Below, piece after piece: positions 1 through 11,756 of a stretch of DNA of 64,000 nucleotides. Position 1 is the stretch's first letter, and each line of letters begins with the position of its first letter. The stretch covers positions 3,568,501 through 3,632,500 of the forward strand of contig JAWUZG010000970.1 in the NCBI GenBank assembly GCA_036785705.1, written 5' to 3'. Below the pieces are notes generated by a model. The model searched no databases. It had not been told where the DNA came from and saw nothing but the letters and a program-made list of their open reading frames with translations. The translations under genes were made by a program, and so were the position numbers. This DNA is from Acanthornis magna (lineage: Eukaryota > Chordata > Aves > Passeriformes > Acanthizidae).

Positions 1-689
1 TCTTTTCCTCTTTGTGGAGAATATTCTAAGAAAAAGAACAGTGTTTCCTGTAATTTCTCTGCCCATTATATGTTTGGTCTTCGGCTGCACTTAACTTTGA
101 CATTTGCAGCTGCAGTGTTAAGGAAAAGGCAACAGTCACCCAGGCAAACACACATTTGTTGCCTTGTAAGTAACACCTTCTTAAAATAATTGTTTTATAA
201 ACAATGCTAACTTCAAAAATTCAGTTTCTCACTTCAAGAACAAATACAACTAAACACCATACAGCCTTTATTTCTTCCTGAAGACTTCAGTGCTCTGTGC
301 CATACCATTGTGCAGAGCATCAACCTCTTTTGAGGTTGAGTTTTGTTCCTTTCTTTCTCCTTCCTATAAAGAAGGCCTCATGCTACTTATGCCTATATAA
401 CTGGTGGGAATTCAAACATTTTGAAAGGGTGCAGTCAGATGCAAGTGTGGGCCACATAATCTGGACATGAATGCTCTTTTAACTCTGAGAAGCAAGAGAA
501 ATTGCATCCAAGGCTTTGGGTTTGGCTTGTTAACAATAACATTCAGATCAGGGATAAGCTTACTCACAGCTCAGATGTGAAGACAATTAAGGACTTTGGT
601 TTAGTTAAGAACAGTGTCCAGGGTAACCCAAAATGTTATTGTATTCCATATCTACCTGTTCTATGCCAAAAATTGTTACTGTCTCTTTA
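1..689. other. Unannotated AT-rich stretch
   Basis: I see no recognisable gene, RNA or repeat here. The open frames are about 60 codons or less and resemble no family I know. The 5' part of the LTR that follows could begin inside this stretch, because its left edge is not resolved. Confidence 0.5.
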
Positions 690-1569
690 AGATGTGGTGT
701 CCAGCAACAGAACCTCAGAGGCTGGTGGGTGCCAGGGTCTTTTTAAGGTCGGGGGCACTCAGGCAGAAACTCCATTGCCTTTCTCTTTCATTCTTGTAGG
801 GAAGCTGGGATGGTACAAGGCAGAAGCCTTTTTTTGTCTCTCTCCAGGCTCCTGAGGAGGTTGCTTCAGGCAGGTCTCCAAGTAGCAACCGGGCTGCTGT
901 TCTCTGGTACTCAAAGGTCCACTTTCTTCTCCCCACTCCTCCCCTTCGGGACAGTGACCCATGGCAGCAGCAGCGACACCAGCTGAGTGCAATAGGTGGC
1001 AGGAGGAGGCCGTGAGCAGCTGCACTGACCTCACACACACACACAATGCCACAGTCACAGAAAGGAGCAGGGCAGCTGACACCACGGGGCCCCCAGGCAA
1101 TGCCAGTGTGTGCCATCTGCCACCAGAACTGCTTCATAAGCTCCTACTTTCCCCTTTTTTATCCAGGGGGAAGGTTGAGCCGAGCAGGGTTTGTCCATCA
1201 TCTTTGTCTCTCAGACCACATGGCTGTCTGCAGAGGGCACCATCTTGGGGGGAGGGCTTGTCTGCCATTTCTGCCTTTGTCTCTCAGACCGCAAGGTCGT
1301 TTGTGGAGGGTGCCATCTAGGAGGAGAGGTTTCTCCACCATTTTGCTTCTCTTTGTCCCCGAGGAGTCCATGAGATTCAGCAACTTTGTATCTAGTGATA
1401 ATCACTGTTATTTTTGCCTGTTGCTGTTTCATTTTTAGCAAACTGTATTTTTTTCACTTATGTCTACTAGCATTTGTCTCTCCTGATTGGTGAAAAGGGA
1501 GTAGTTAAAACTAAAAGGGGAGATAACTCATTTTAGAGTGTCCCCCCCTAAATTGTCTTAAACCAAGAA
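690..1569 (+). mobile_element. Eroded ERVL-like LTR, + strand
   Basis: This GC-richer block ends near 1545-1569 with a pyrimidine/C run followed by TTGTCTTAAACCAAGAAA. That is a decayed form of the U5 terminus (TTGTCTYAAACCAAGACA) also seen in other LTRs of this window at 20.5, 28.57 and 63.46 kb. It indicates an LTR of an endogenous retrovirus read on the + strand. The left boundary is inferred only from the change in base composition, and no target duplication was found. No internal gag, pol or env sequence is visible beside it. Open frames of up to 140 codons on both strands are by-products of composition. It is probably an old solo LTR or an LTR fragment. Confidence 0.5.
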
Positions 1570-1572
1570 AAA

Positions 1573-4500
1573 CTGCAAAGCAGGACAGACCAGAACATAA
1601 CAGCTACAGCCTATCAAATATAAATTCCTAAACTCCTAGCGCACAGTAATTATCACAAATTACATTTGAGAGTGTCTTCAAGTGGCAGAGTAAACTTGAT
1701 GTTCCCCTGTTCCAGCTGAGCACTCTAGCAGTCAGGCTGCCATGGAAAACTCCAAGCTTTTGGACTGAAACATGTTCCCACCACGTTTTCATGAAGTCTG
1801 ACCATGGGATGACCTCCATACCGAAGCTCTTTAAGCTGACTGACTAAACAGTGAGGCTTGAATAGTTGTAAGCACAAGATAAACACAATGCTGGACAGGC
1901 ATGCTGAGAAAAAAAAAAAAAAAACATTTCTAGCACAATCTCACCTGCCTGAGGAGCTGTGAGGCAAACAGCCTGTGAACATCAGAATAAATTAAGGTGG
2001 GCTTTGAGTAAAGTTTTTGAATCACTTTTTAACAGCAGTATACTGTGACATCATCCCTCATTATCAATCGAAGAATATGTGTGGGGAAGAAACCTTGCAA
2101 AGTCCCACCTACATGAAAAGCATGTGAATCCTCCCATGTCAAATAAAGGGTGAGCTTCTTATGGAACCTTTCCTTCAGAAAAGGAATTGCCCCCTACTTC
2201 CATAAACATGCTGATTTGTTCATACTGGGGGAGGATACAGGAAGAAAAGAGTACCTCACATGAATCCTTGTTTCCACAGAAAAAACAAACTAAAAATTGA
2301 GACCCTCATGGAGATTAGAGGCCTCCAGAGTTAGGTGGTACTGGAGGAGGCTTATGACATGAAACTTAACTCCACTTCCACAGAATTTCTGCTGTGGAAA
2401 ATGGTGTTATGGTAAATAAATTGATGCTGCAAAACCATCTGATTCCTAATAGATCTGAGAATTCCTTGATTAATTAATAGAACCAAAAATACATTATGAA
2501 AAGAACTATAAGCAGAAGGACAACACAAATCACCACAGAAAAGTAGAGACATCAAGAAGCTTCCTTTTAAACACTGTGAGCAAAACACTATCACCCATCA
2601 CTTGCAGCCAAAAAGTTCATTATAGGAAAAAATAGATAAACTTAAAGAAGAATTAAAGAATAGAAAGAATAGATACTGTATTTCATCTGAATTTCTTTTT
2701 TGAATTTTTTTTGGTTTTTCTAAAAGCTCTGAAATAAAATGACATCCTCTTTGTGTTCAAAGCAATTGTGCAACATTGCAAGTTCATTTATATAGATACA
2801 TTTTCATAGAATACCCAGCAAAGATAGATGACTATAAATCCTGAGATTACCTTGCTAGTTGAACCAATAGAGATTTTTCTAATGCTAAAAAAATGCAGCA
2901 TTATGCAATGTTTGGTTATCTTTTGCATATGGATCCGTGTATTCAGCTTTACTACCTAGGATTAAAAAAGTGAAGCTTATGTTTAAAAACAGACATTGAT
3001 TACAGTAGCAAAATTACCACTCATATAATTCACATACACATTATTTTGCAAATATCCAGGTATCAAAACCAAACCATTGACCAAATCTCTATCTGCATTT
3101 CCCCAGATGAAATCACAACTGTGACCTAGACAAAGGCATTCTTAACATATTAAATATGTCAGTAGCATCACATACATCTTCTAAACAAAGAATGCTACTT
3201 TATTACATTTATAGATTAATACGTTATCTACTCACATAGATGAATTAATAAAAGAAAACTGATTCCCTTAAAAATAAACCCTTTTATTGATTTCCTCCTT
3301 CAGTCAAGATTTTCATAATTTTGCAGCTGTGATAATCATAGCTTTCATTTACTACAAAATTGTTACTGAATGTGTCAATATGCTGTGACAAATACCCACT
3401 ATCTACAACACAGTTCTGTCATAGACTTCCTACTTGATGCCAACATTTCTTAAAATAATATCTATTCCCCATCTTGCAACCCAAAATAATTCAAATATTT
3501 TGCAGCTCCTACTGCACAGAAAAATGTAATAGTTAATCAACTAAGCAAAATGGTTGGGATCTTCTTTTAGCAATTTTCTTTTGGATGCTAATTGTTTTTC
3601 ACCAGATCTGATGGAAGCAACAAATTGAATGTGATACAGACTCAAAGGGACTTAAAAAAAATAAAATTATGATTATCAAAATATCTAAACTGGACATAGT
3701 TTATTCTCTACTGAGGTTCAGGGATTCTCCCCCTTAGGTCACATGTTGTATAGTATTGTTATATTGTGATTCATTTTATAACTCTCTAGTCCAGTAAACT
3801 ATATCAGAGAATAAATATAGACTGCTTTGTAAGCTACAGTCTTGAATACAAATTGCATCCATCAGGCTCCAACTGTAATTTGATTTCTTTATATTCTCTT
3901 TTTTTCACTTTTTATGTTGCACAAGTGGAACCATCTTTCACGACAGAAATTCACAAAACAAATAGTAGTTAACAAAAAAACAGAGTGAGTACATAGGGCT
4001 GCTTATTTTGGCCTCTCTGATGATAATGAAAAGCAAAATTGCTCTAAATTCTATAGACAGGCATAGGTATACCACTTCAATCCCTCTGGTAAAGGATTGG
4101 AAAAAGCCTGAATTTCTACAGTAAACAGGCTCTGGGGACAGCAGCTCATCAGATTGCTACTTTGTGGGAAACAAACATGTCTTCTAGGACACAGTAGAAA
4201 CTTCAATAGGCTACTTTTCAGTATCTCAAGGTGGGATAAAAAACCCAAACAAAATATTCCTTACTGCACAGACAATACAAAAGTTTTGTAAAATTGTCGC
4301 ACAAGTTTCACAATCATTCAGTGAAATTTCACCATTTAATAACAGTAAATTGTCTCTTCTTCCTTCAAATTATGACCAAATATTGCCTCATGAATACACT
4401 CTTTTGAGCAGAATAGACTCCCCTTGCCAACTCAACACTGTAAAAGTATATCTATGTTATTTCAACACAGTGAAAAAAATCCACAAACACCTTCTCACAT

Positions 4501-4695
4501 CCCAAACCATAATCCTAGGTCTGATGTAAAACCACTTTGGACCACTCACAAAAGCCAAAAACAACTCTGCAAGTCAAATTCGTAAAGCAGAAGACTAGCT
4601 TTTTCTCGTGAATTAATCTACTTAAGTTTGATATTTATCTAAACCACTCCTGACTCAGCGCTGTTGTCATTTAGCATCTTCTGCCTGTCTGACAA
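1573..4695. other. Unannotated AT-rich intergenic stretch
   Basis: There is no gene or clear repeat. An A17-type run sits near 1909-1924. The longest frames (63-80 codons) show no domain, no repeated codon pattern and no family resemblance. Confidence 0.5.
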
Positions 4696-4765
4696 AGAAA
4701 AGCCTTAATTCTCATAATACTTCATCCTCAAGTCCTATAATCAGTTTTGGGACCCTACAAGAAAG

Positions 4766-4771
4766 ACAGTG
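4766..4771. repeat. Target-site duplication ACAGTG (left copy)
   Basis: Matches 5120-5125 exactly and abuts the LTR terminus. Confidence 0.85.
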
Positions 4772-5119
4772 TGCCGAACGGCGAGGGGAGCAAGACACAA
4801 CTAATCAACGTGATCAGTAAAGCAAGCTCCAAGTTTATTTTCGTTGTTTACTGCTTATATGCTGTTACAGTTAATTATGCCTACTAGTCACAAGGTCATT
4901 GGTCAGCTACAAAGGGCTTCATTTACATGTCTCTCCCATACAGGGCCTCTACCACTACGAATCTTCTTCATTCGTTTAACTATAGGGCACCCTTGGCACC
5001 TTCCAAAGGTACCCTCCATAGCGCTTAAGGGCACGGTGACCCTCAGCCTGAGTCACGTACACCTCTTGGCCGAGCCTTGCTTTGCTTGCACAAGGCCTCT
5101 AACGATCCATCTTGCAACA
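4772..5119 (-). mobile_element. ERVK-type solo LTR (348 bp), minus strand
   Basis: This is a complete solo LTR with exact ends. It starts TGCCGAAC and ends CTTGCAACA, and is flanked by the perfect 6 bp target duplication ACAGTG (4766-4771 and 5120-5125). Six-base duplications are typical of class II (ERVK/alpha-beta-like) integrases. The promoter elements read on the minus strand: a CATATAAG box at 4854-4861 and AATAAA (complement at 4834-4839). The two are only about 15 bp apart, so the poly(A) signal would lie at the end of U3. No internal viral gene is present, as expected after recombination between two LTRs. It sits inside an older CR1. Confidence 0.85.
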
Positions 5120-5125
5120 ACAGTG
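5120..5125. repeat. Target-site duplication ACAGTG (right copy)
   Basis: Right partner of 4766-4771. The duplicated bases belong to the older CR1. Confidence 0.85.
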
Positions 5126-5581
5126 TATTTGGTATATGTGCTGAAGTGTGTTCAGAGAAGGGCAATGAAGAGACTCTGGAGCACACGCCGGATGAGGAGC
5201 AGCTGACAGAGCTGAGGTTGTTTAGCCTGGAGGAAAGGAGGTTCAGGGGAGATGTTATTGCTCCTGGAAGGAGATGGTAAGTGTGGTAAGGGCTGGTCTC
5301 TTCTCACAGTTAACAATCAACAAGACAAGAGGGAACAGCCTCAAGTTGCATCAGGGGAGGTTCAGATTGGATAATAGAAAAAATTTATTCACTAAAGGGT
5401 TAACAAGCATCAGAACAGACTTCCATGGGAACTGGTTAAATCACCATCCTTGGAGGTATTTAAAAGATATGTAATGTGGCAGTTGTGAACACGGTTTAGT
5501 GGCTTGGCAGTGCTAGGGTAAGAGCTGGACTGAATGATCTTAAAGGTCTTTTCCAACCTAAATGATTCCATGATTCTATAA

Positions 5582-6451
5582 AACGGAGTAGTGATCTTCA
5601 GTCTAGGCAGGTCAAGACCTTGTGGCAGTGTCTAGCAGTTAAGATAAATGAATGAGTGGTGTCTATCTTTTCCAGGAAAAATGAAGCAGAGAAGTCTCTG
5701 TGGTGGAGTACATGTTGTCTATTTCACCCACAAACATTACATTAACTGCTTTATATGAATGTCAAGTTTAATTTTGGAGCAAAGAGGGTTAATGCTCTTT
5801 AAAGGACCGTAAACTCATCCATGACATTTTTTGTTTCCTGCTGCCAATTTCCCAAGGAACTAAAAGTATTTAAAAAGGCCAGAGCAAATGCCACTACCTT
5901 TTTTTGTGAGACAACAGTATGCTGTACAGATCAGAGTACAGCTTAAGCAATTAGTTCATGTGCAGACAGTTTGCTCTTGAAATTTGAGTTATGGGACAAG
6001 TCTTGGTTTTACTGAATTGTCTGAAGTGGTTTTACTTGAGGCCAAGGATTATAGATTGGATGTGAAAAACAAAGTTTCAGAGAGAGGTTTACTTCCCGGC
6101 TTACTTCATCAAGTATAATGAGTAAACATAAACAAGGGCTATGATGTTTCCACTGCCAAAGTACAGCCAAGCCAAGAATTGTATTACCTATTCAGCAGAT
6201 ATATTTGAACAAAAAAAACATTTTCACATCCCTCAGCTGAAAAAATTCTTTAGCAATTGCCTTAAAAGAAAAGGGAATTTTGTTAGTCGCACTCATGTTA
6301 GACTCACTTATGTTAGTCTTATTCCTATTTGATATAATATCAGTATGTAATCATGTTCACTTTCATCACTAAGTGTTATCTATTCTTGGCCTTTACTCTT
6401 CTTACAAAACAGTGTAAAAACAGTTAAACCCTCTTCTATTACTTTTCACAG
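5582..6451. other. Unannotated stretch
   Basis: No repeat or gene is recognised. The sequence just before 6452 is a good polypyrimidine tract ending in CAG, treated with the next entry. Confidence 0.45.
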
Positions 6452-6701
6452 TATGCTGGTTTTGAGATTCACACACAACATTGGAATGAAAGGGCACAGA
6501 GGCAAGGAAGTGATAGCAGCTGCAATCCTTGCTCAGGCAGGATGGCTGCTGATGACTGACTACATTGACACAGAGGCAGAAGAGGCCTTCTCATGTGACA
6601 GCTGCATGGAAGACCCCAAGAAAGATGGTGTTTCACCATGTGGTTTCTCATACCTTTCTGTAGAAACAAAGGAAGCAAAGATGCTCTTGGTGCCTGGGAT
6701 G
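6452..6701 (+). other. Possible exon (splice-like borders, open frame)
   Basis: A pyrimidine-rich tract ends in TTTTCACAG at 6451. A 250 bp segment follows that is open in the frame of the ATG at 6453, then a strong donor-like GATG/GTAAGAG at 6702. A second possible donor (AGC/GTAAGA) is at 6768, with the frame still open. The predicted peptide contains KGHRGKEVIAAAILAQAG and an acidic, Cys-containing middle (EAEEAFSCDSCMEDPKK). I recognise no protein family, and the opposite strand is also open here, which weakens the coding case. It could be an exon of a noncoding transcript, an unrecognised coding exon, or chance. Confidence 0.2.
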
Positions 6702-6769
6702 GTAAGAGAAATAAAACCATTGCTAGTTGAACTACAAAAGCTTCCTATAGTGGAGACTGAACAGAGCGT

Positions 6770-7533
6770 AAGAAACTGTTTGTCTCTGTTACTTTTCTCC
6801 ATGGGTTTTGTGGTTTAACCTTTGTGCAGACTTAATGGTAGTTCTTAGAGCAGTGGTTTAGCGCCAGCAAATTTTCCACTACTTGTCAGAATTCTTTTAT
6901 TCTTGCTGTTCTGAAACATTTGAATACGGCAAGCAAGGAGTAAACTTACCAGAAGACTCTGTTTACAGGCCTCTCATATTGTCACTTCTTAACTACGAAC
7001 CAGACTCTGAGGATGTAATGATTAATATTCAACAACAATAACAACAACAATAGTTGCAAAATATTTGTTCTGGGTAACCATCATCCACCAACCGCATAAG
7101 GACAGCTCCTTTCCATGCTTCACAGTGGGCTTCAAAATCTATAATTTGAAACACTGTGCTCATATTTCACCAGGTAACCAAAGCTTTCAAATTATTTGGG
7201 TTATTTTTGTCTAATACTTATCAAAATGTGAAGTTTAATTCCTCTGTGAGTACCATGCTATGCACATACAGACAATTCTGTCAGTGAATGGCCAAGCATT
7301 GCCAGGACTGACCCATGAAGTGGCCTCCTGAAGATCTCTGTCTGAGTGTCTATGCCTTTACTGGCAATGCAGAATATTTCAAAGAGTCTTTGCAGACTCC
7401 TTAGGAGCATTTCTTTTGGATGTGTGGCATGGCCTAAGTTGCTCTGTTTTGTGGCTCACTCCAGTATGTATTTCTGTTTCATTAAGCTACTTAGGAGAAA
7501 CCATGCCACTTACTTTGGTTTTAAAATCACGGT
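6770..7533. other. Unannotated stretch with short CAA repeat
   Basis: A short (CAA/TAA)n run lies at about 7028-7052. Nothing else is recognised. Confidence 0.5.
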
Positions 7534-7593
7534 TATCACAGAATGTTCTGAGTTGGAAGGTATCCACAAGGATAACCAAGTGCAACTCTTAAG
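7534..7593 (-). mobile_element. CR1 3' tip fragment, minus strand
   Basis: The stretch ATCACAGAATGTTCTGAGTT, then GGAAGG, a CACAAGGAT-type block and a block ending GTGCAACTC, is the reverse complement of the CR1 3' terminus. Only the last ~60 bp of the element remains. An open frame spanning 7346-7816 runs through it and is not a gene. Confidence 0.7.
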
Positions 7594-9017
7594 TGAATGG
7601 AAAATAATCTCTAGCCATATTCTGAATGTAAGAAACACAGGGAGAAGAATCTCTTTTGTATTTACTGTTTCAGACAGAAAAAGAAAAATCCTCAAAGGAA
7701 ATCAGTTTTGTCTTTGTATTAAGTCTTGTCTTACCAAAGCAAATAAATTATTTACTGCCTTAGAGAAAACATCCAGAATTCTTAGGAAGCAGGTATTCTG
7801 TGTGCACATCAGATGACATTAGAGTTGTGCCATATAAAAAGGTGTGTCAAGTTAGAAAACACAACAGTTTAGATGCATTTTGAAATCTAATCCAAATCTT
7901 TCTTCTGTCTGTAATCTGAACCTAAGACTCAGCTGGAAAGGATGCTGGTTTTGCCCAAAACTGGTCAAAGGTGGATAATGAAGATTAATTTCTCTCTCTC
8001 CATGAGAGCAGTAGCAGCTGAGGGGTAGCTGTAGGCAATTCAACTTTAATTACATCCCAGTCAATAGCTGTGCAAACCACAGAATTTTACTTCCAGGGGT
8101 ACATGATGTCCTGTTTACTCATATGACTTTTGCTTTGAGTGAATTTCAAAACTTGAGAACATCCTCTCCTGATTTTACCTATATGATGAATAAAATGCTT
8201 TGCACATGTTTCATCTAAAAAGGATTATCCCTGAGAAACTATTTTAAGAGATAATATAGCTGATTGCTCTGTAAGTCTGGATGTATTCAAACTTGTCAAA
8301 CAACCATACTGTTTCTTGGTGCTAACATATTGGTTAAAAGTACAAGATTTCTCCCTGAAAAACAATAATATCTTGAATTTAGTTTCTAAAACCAGGCAGT
8401 TTTAGAAGTAACTATTGCCAATTACTAAAAATATTGCTTAAAAACACCTTTGGCATGATAACGTTATTTTTTAAGATCCGAATACTTTAGGAAATCACCA
8501 AGAACCAGTAAATTCTCTTCACATTTTACATAGATCAGCAGTTTAAACCATGTTTTTTGAGTTACAAAGGCTAAACCTAGGTAATTAATGAATCTTCTTA
8601 GAGAATTCATTTATTTTACCAATGGTTTCTGCATAAGTCTCCAAGGCAAGAACAGGGGAACAGCATGCTTCCACTTAAATTTTCAGTGCATTAAAGAGGA
8701 ACCAGAACCATGCTTTCAGGTATGCTTATGCAACATCTAACAGAATCAACTACAGTTCAATACAAAACATTAGTGGTACAAACAGATGTCTTAATAAGAG
8801 GGTGGAAGTCCACTTGCATAATCCAAGGATTTCACTTACTCAAGATAAGAGTAAGCCTTTTAAACCTATTCAACCTGGCTGGCTGTTCCTGCACTCTCTT
8901 CCAAATACAGCAAGGTCTAAGTCCAGGGTCTGGTCCAGAAAACCTACTGACCTCTGAAGTAATACTTGTGTCACCGAAACTGTGGGAAAAACAAAAACCC
9001 TCCAACAACATTTTTAA
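7594..9017. other. Unannotated AT-rich stretch
   Basis: No element is recognised. A 147-codon frame starting at 8710 runs into the LTR-like block that follows and has no family signature, so it is not called. Confidence 0.45.
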
Positions 9018-9330
9018 TGTTAGAGAGTCAAGGCATTACTTTATTTTCTGGCCAGGATGTGGTTCTGGCCAGGATGTGCCACAGAAATCATCTCATCCAC
9101 ACATAGCCCGGGTGTGCAGAGAGAATCATTCTATGACACATGGCTTTTATTAGATTTTTCAGATATTTTATACAGTCAAAACTCATAGAAATCAATTGGT
9201 TCAGTGTTCATTGGTCCCAAGTTGCATAGTTCTTAGTATTTGGTTTCCTATTGGATGCAGATTACTTTGCCTCTGATGCTAATCAGCTCTTCTTTCTTAC
9301 CTCTCTTTTCCCAGACCAGGTGTCTCTGAC
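9018..9330 (-). mobile_element. Probable LTR, minus strand, edges approximate
   Basis: Read on the minus strand, the block has a TATA-like GTATAAAATAT (complement near 9163-9176), a second ATAAAAG-like box (complement near 9144-9152), and AATAAAGTAATGCC (complement near 9027-9040). It ends in CTCTAACA at the + strand TG of 9018. A 16 bp unit containing CTGGCCAGGATGTG is repeated in tandem at about 9047-9078. No target duplication was found and the right edge is unknown. It could extend to about 9.8 kb. Confidence 0.4.
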
Positions 9331-10424
9331 CAGCCAGGGGTGAAGTTTGGAGCTGATGTTCCATTAATGACCACTGATGGCCCTTATATTTTGGGCTACT
9401 CCCAATCTGTTGATATGTTAAGTTCATCAGACCTCACCTGGTGGAACAATGTCCTTGAAAGAAACTTAAAATTCCTTTTCCCAGGGCAAAGGCAAGCAAA
9501 ACCTCTGATTAAAAAAACTTTAAACTGGTGTATTTTCCAACACTTGGGTTTAAGTTCTCCCTGCTATTTAACTGCTAAAACAACAACCCACTCCTTGGAG
9601 TCCAGACTCCTCCGGGACACTAGTTTAGGATGTCAGAGAGGTAGTTGCTTCACATCCCTCTGTGTGTGGAAGTCTTGTTTACAGTTGAAATTAGCTGTAA
9701 ACAAAAAGCAGTCAACTTCAACAAGGGGCTGTTGTGGTTTGAATGAAAGAGAAATTCTCAGTCAAGTCTGGATTGTGATCCAGATTTAAATAATAAAAGA
9801 GGAATGTACTCAGCCTTGCTTTGCAGGCTATCGTCAACAGATTGAGTTCATAATGAATAGAAAAAGGAAGAAGACCACAAATGAAAGTATGCAAAGGCAG
9901 GAGGACATACAGGATAACGTACTGAATGCTTAGGTCACATGCAGTGCATGAGAATGAATTCAGAAAACTGAATGAACACTGAGTGAATCTGCAGAATTAA
10001 GGCAATCAAAGAACCATGATTCTAGGCAGACAAGCTGCAAAGAAAATGAATGAAGAAAGATGAGAAATGGCAAGTAGATACACCACACACAATGACTCAA
10101 GAAGGAAGACTCTGAATGCCATGTTGACTGTCAGAAGCAGGGAAAAGTAGCAAGGGGACGGAAGAGAACTGAGCAGATATGCCAAGGATGAAGAGAAATA
10201 ATAGAATGTACTGAAAACATGCACTGAATTAGGGCTATAGAAACATGGTAATCCACTCCCAACCTCTGTTTCAAACAGCTTCTGGCAGTAGAAGAAATAG
10301 AACTGGACATGATTTCTGCATGTTTTTACCAAAACTGAAAATTTAACTATTGCCAAACATACAGCAAAGTCCATTTTCTCTGTTTTATCTGCTTGTATAC
10401 AGAGCTGAAATTTTTGTAAAAGTA
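9331..10424. other. Unannotated stretch
   Basis: Holds open frames of up to 149 codons (9340-9789), without recognisable domains. Part of this may be the U3 side of the preceding LTR-like block. Confidence 0.4.
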
Positions 10425-10429
10425 CTTAT
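10425..10429. repeat. Target-site duplication CTTAT (left)
   Basis: Exact match to 10988-10992 at the other LTR end. Confidence 0.75.
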
Positions 10430-10987
10430 TGATACAAGGGAGCTAGGAGTTAAAAAGTGATTTATTAGGAGTTGCTTGCTAAACAATGTATGTTGCTTGC
10501 TTAACATTTGCTGTGTTTGCCAAAGCAGGATGGGAGGACGTAAGACGATTATAAAAATGAAGAAACCGTAGCCTGGTTCATGCTCTCTGGACTCCCAAAC
10601 TGGTTGACACTGGCACTGAGGTTTGGACTAAGATTGAGGAGCCAGAGAGCAGGCCCAAGAAAGCAAGGTGAAGAGTTCAACCCTGAGGAAGACTCGTTTA
10701 CTTCATCTCGGGCCCCCTGCCCACAACCACCAGGCGGCATTGCACAAGCGCAAGCATATGGAAATAACTTTGAAGCTCATTATTATATGAAGCAGGGATA
10801 TGTTATCAATATGTATAGGCGTGTTGGGCAATTTAATGAATATATAACCTGTAACCGATATAAACCGAATGGAGTACCACTGGCAGTGTGCATGACTTTG
10901 GAGGAGCGGTCCCCCATGCGTCCCAGTGCTGGAATAAACATACCTACTTTACAACTTTTATGAGTTGTGGAGTCTTTTCTCGAACCA
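10430..10987 (+). mobile_element. Solo LTR (558 bp), + strand, 5 bp TSD
   Basis: This is a complete LTR starting TGATACAAGG and ending CTCGAACCA. It is flanked by the 5 bp duplication CTTAT at 10425-10429 and 10988-10992. A TATAAAA box lies at 10550-10556 and AATAAA at 10933-10938, so transcription would run on the + strand. The TATA-to-signal spacing (~380 bp) implies a long R region. A 127-codon frame at 10580-10963 lies entirely within the LTR and resembles no retroviral protein; I treat it as incidental. A 5 bp duplication is usual for ERVL (class III) and some class I elements, so the class is not settled. No internal region accompanies it. Confidence 0.8.
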
Positions 10988-10992
10988 CTTAT
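10988..10992. repeat. Target-site duplication CTTAT (right)
   Basis: Partner of 10425-10429. Confidence 0.75.
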
Positions 10993-11554
10993 AACAATGT
11001 AAAGATTTGTGGATTATGCTGTTTGACTCAGAAAGTTCGTTTAATTGTCTATATGTATAGAGAAAGATGATGGCTCTTTTCCTATCCTAGAAAAGAAAAA
11101 TAATGGATTTATTAAAGGGTATTTGTAAACACCACCCTAAAGTATCTCTGTGTCGCAAGCACCTATAATTCTGCCTGTACTCTTTATAGTGTTTCTATAT
11201 CTAGTCTTCAAACTGCTTTGCAAAGCAATAAATTTGCCCTTATTTTTCTAACCCATGGCCTCCTCAAGGAAAATCTTATTTTTATTTTCACTTTTTTCCA
11301 TCATGGACAAAAAGGTGGATTGTGTTAAAATTCTAAAGACCATTTGAATCACTAAGACTGTCTAACTGTCACATTCCTACAACTAGGAAAAATAAATACT
11401 CTCTGGATTGTCTAAAATTAGAAAATTAAGAAATTACAAATTTCAGTTCATTTAATTAAAAAATAACTTTTGCAAAATATTTTTGTAGTAAGAAACTACT
11501 ACAAAAGTAACTTCTTGACCAATGCAGAACATTTCAGAAATACTATACTGTAAA
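10993..11554. other. Unannotated stretch
   Basis: No gene or repeat is recognised. Confidence 0.5.
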
Positions 11555-11756
11555 AATTCATTTATATTTATTTATATAAATAAATATAATATATAATATA
11601 TAAATTATATATATTTAATAAATATGTAAATTATATAAAATATATTATATAAATATATATATATATAAAATATATATAAATATAAAATATAAATATATAC
11701 ACATATTTATAAATATATTTATATTTATTTATACATTATATAAAAATAAAAACTTC
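11555..11756. repeat. AT-rich low-complexity block with 28 bp palindrome
   Basis: About 200 bp is almost pure A+T, made of interleaved ATATTTAT, ATATAA and TTTATA words. It includes a perfect 28 bp palindrome at 11562-11589 with its centre between 11575 and 11576. It is likely to be unstable DNA and a polymorphic locus. Confidence 0.9.

Larger units (their letters stand above)
4696..5581 (+). mobile_element. CR1 LINE 3' fragment, split by an LTR
   Basis: The CR1 non-LTR retrotransposon copies itself by target-primed reverse transcription, and most copies are 5'-truncated 3' ends. Here the 3' part lies on the + strand. Recognisable blocks include the stretch around 4730-4771 (CAGTTTTGGGACCCTACAAG) and the stretch from about 5141 (GTTCAGAGAAGGGCAATGAA). 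The 3' untranslated part follows, ending with AAAGGTCTTTTCCAACCTAA and the ATTCCATGATTCTAT tail at 5560-5580. An ERVK-type LTR at 4772-5119 interrupts it. CR1 sequence on both sides of that LTR, in the same orientation, shows one older CR1 copy invaded later. No reading frame is intact. Confidence 0.88.

Noticed and set aside
715..1137. 140- and 113-codon minus-strand frames
   Set aside because: They overlap each other and + strand frames in a GC-richer LTR-like block; no family resemblance.
1905..1924. A-run as another retrocopy tail (also near 13888, 44492 and 60858)
   Set aside because: None has AATAAA at the expected distance upstream, unlike the run at 27738.
7346..7816. 156-codon + strand frame
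   Set aside because: It runs through an antisense CR1 tip at 7534-7593 and has no domain.
9340..9789. 149-codon + strand frame next to an LTR-like block
   Set aside because: I checked it as a possible viral remnant; it shows no gag, protease, polymerase or envelope signature.
10580..10963. 127-codon + strand frame
   Set aside because: It is contained wholly between LTR ends defined by a target duplication; LTRs of this kind do not encode proteins.
11555..11756. AT-rich block as a replication origin or matrix attachment site
   Set aside because: Base composition alone does not support it; similar blocks are common in vertebrate deserts.
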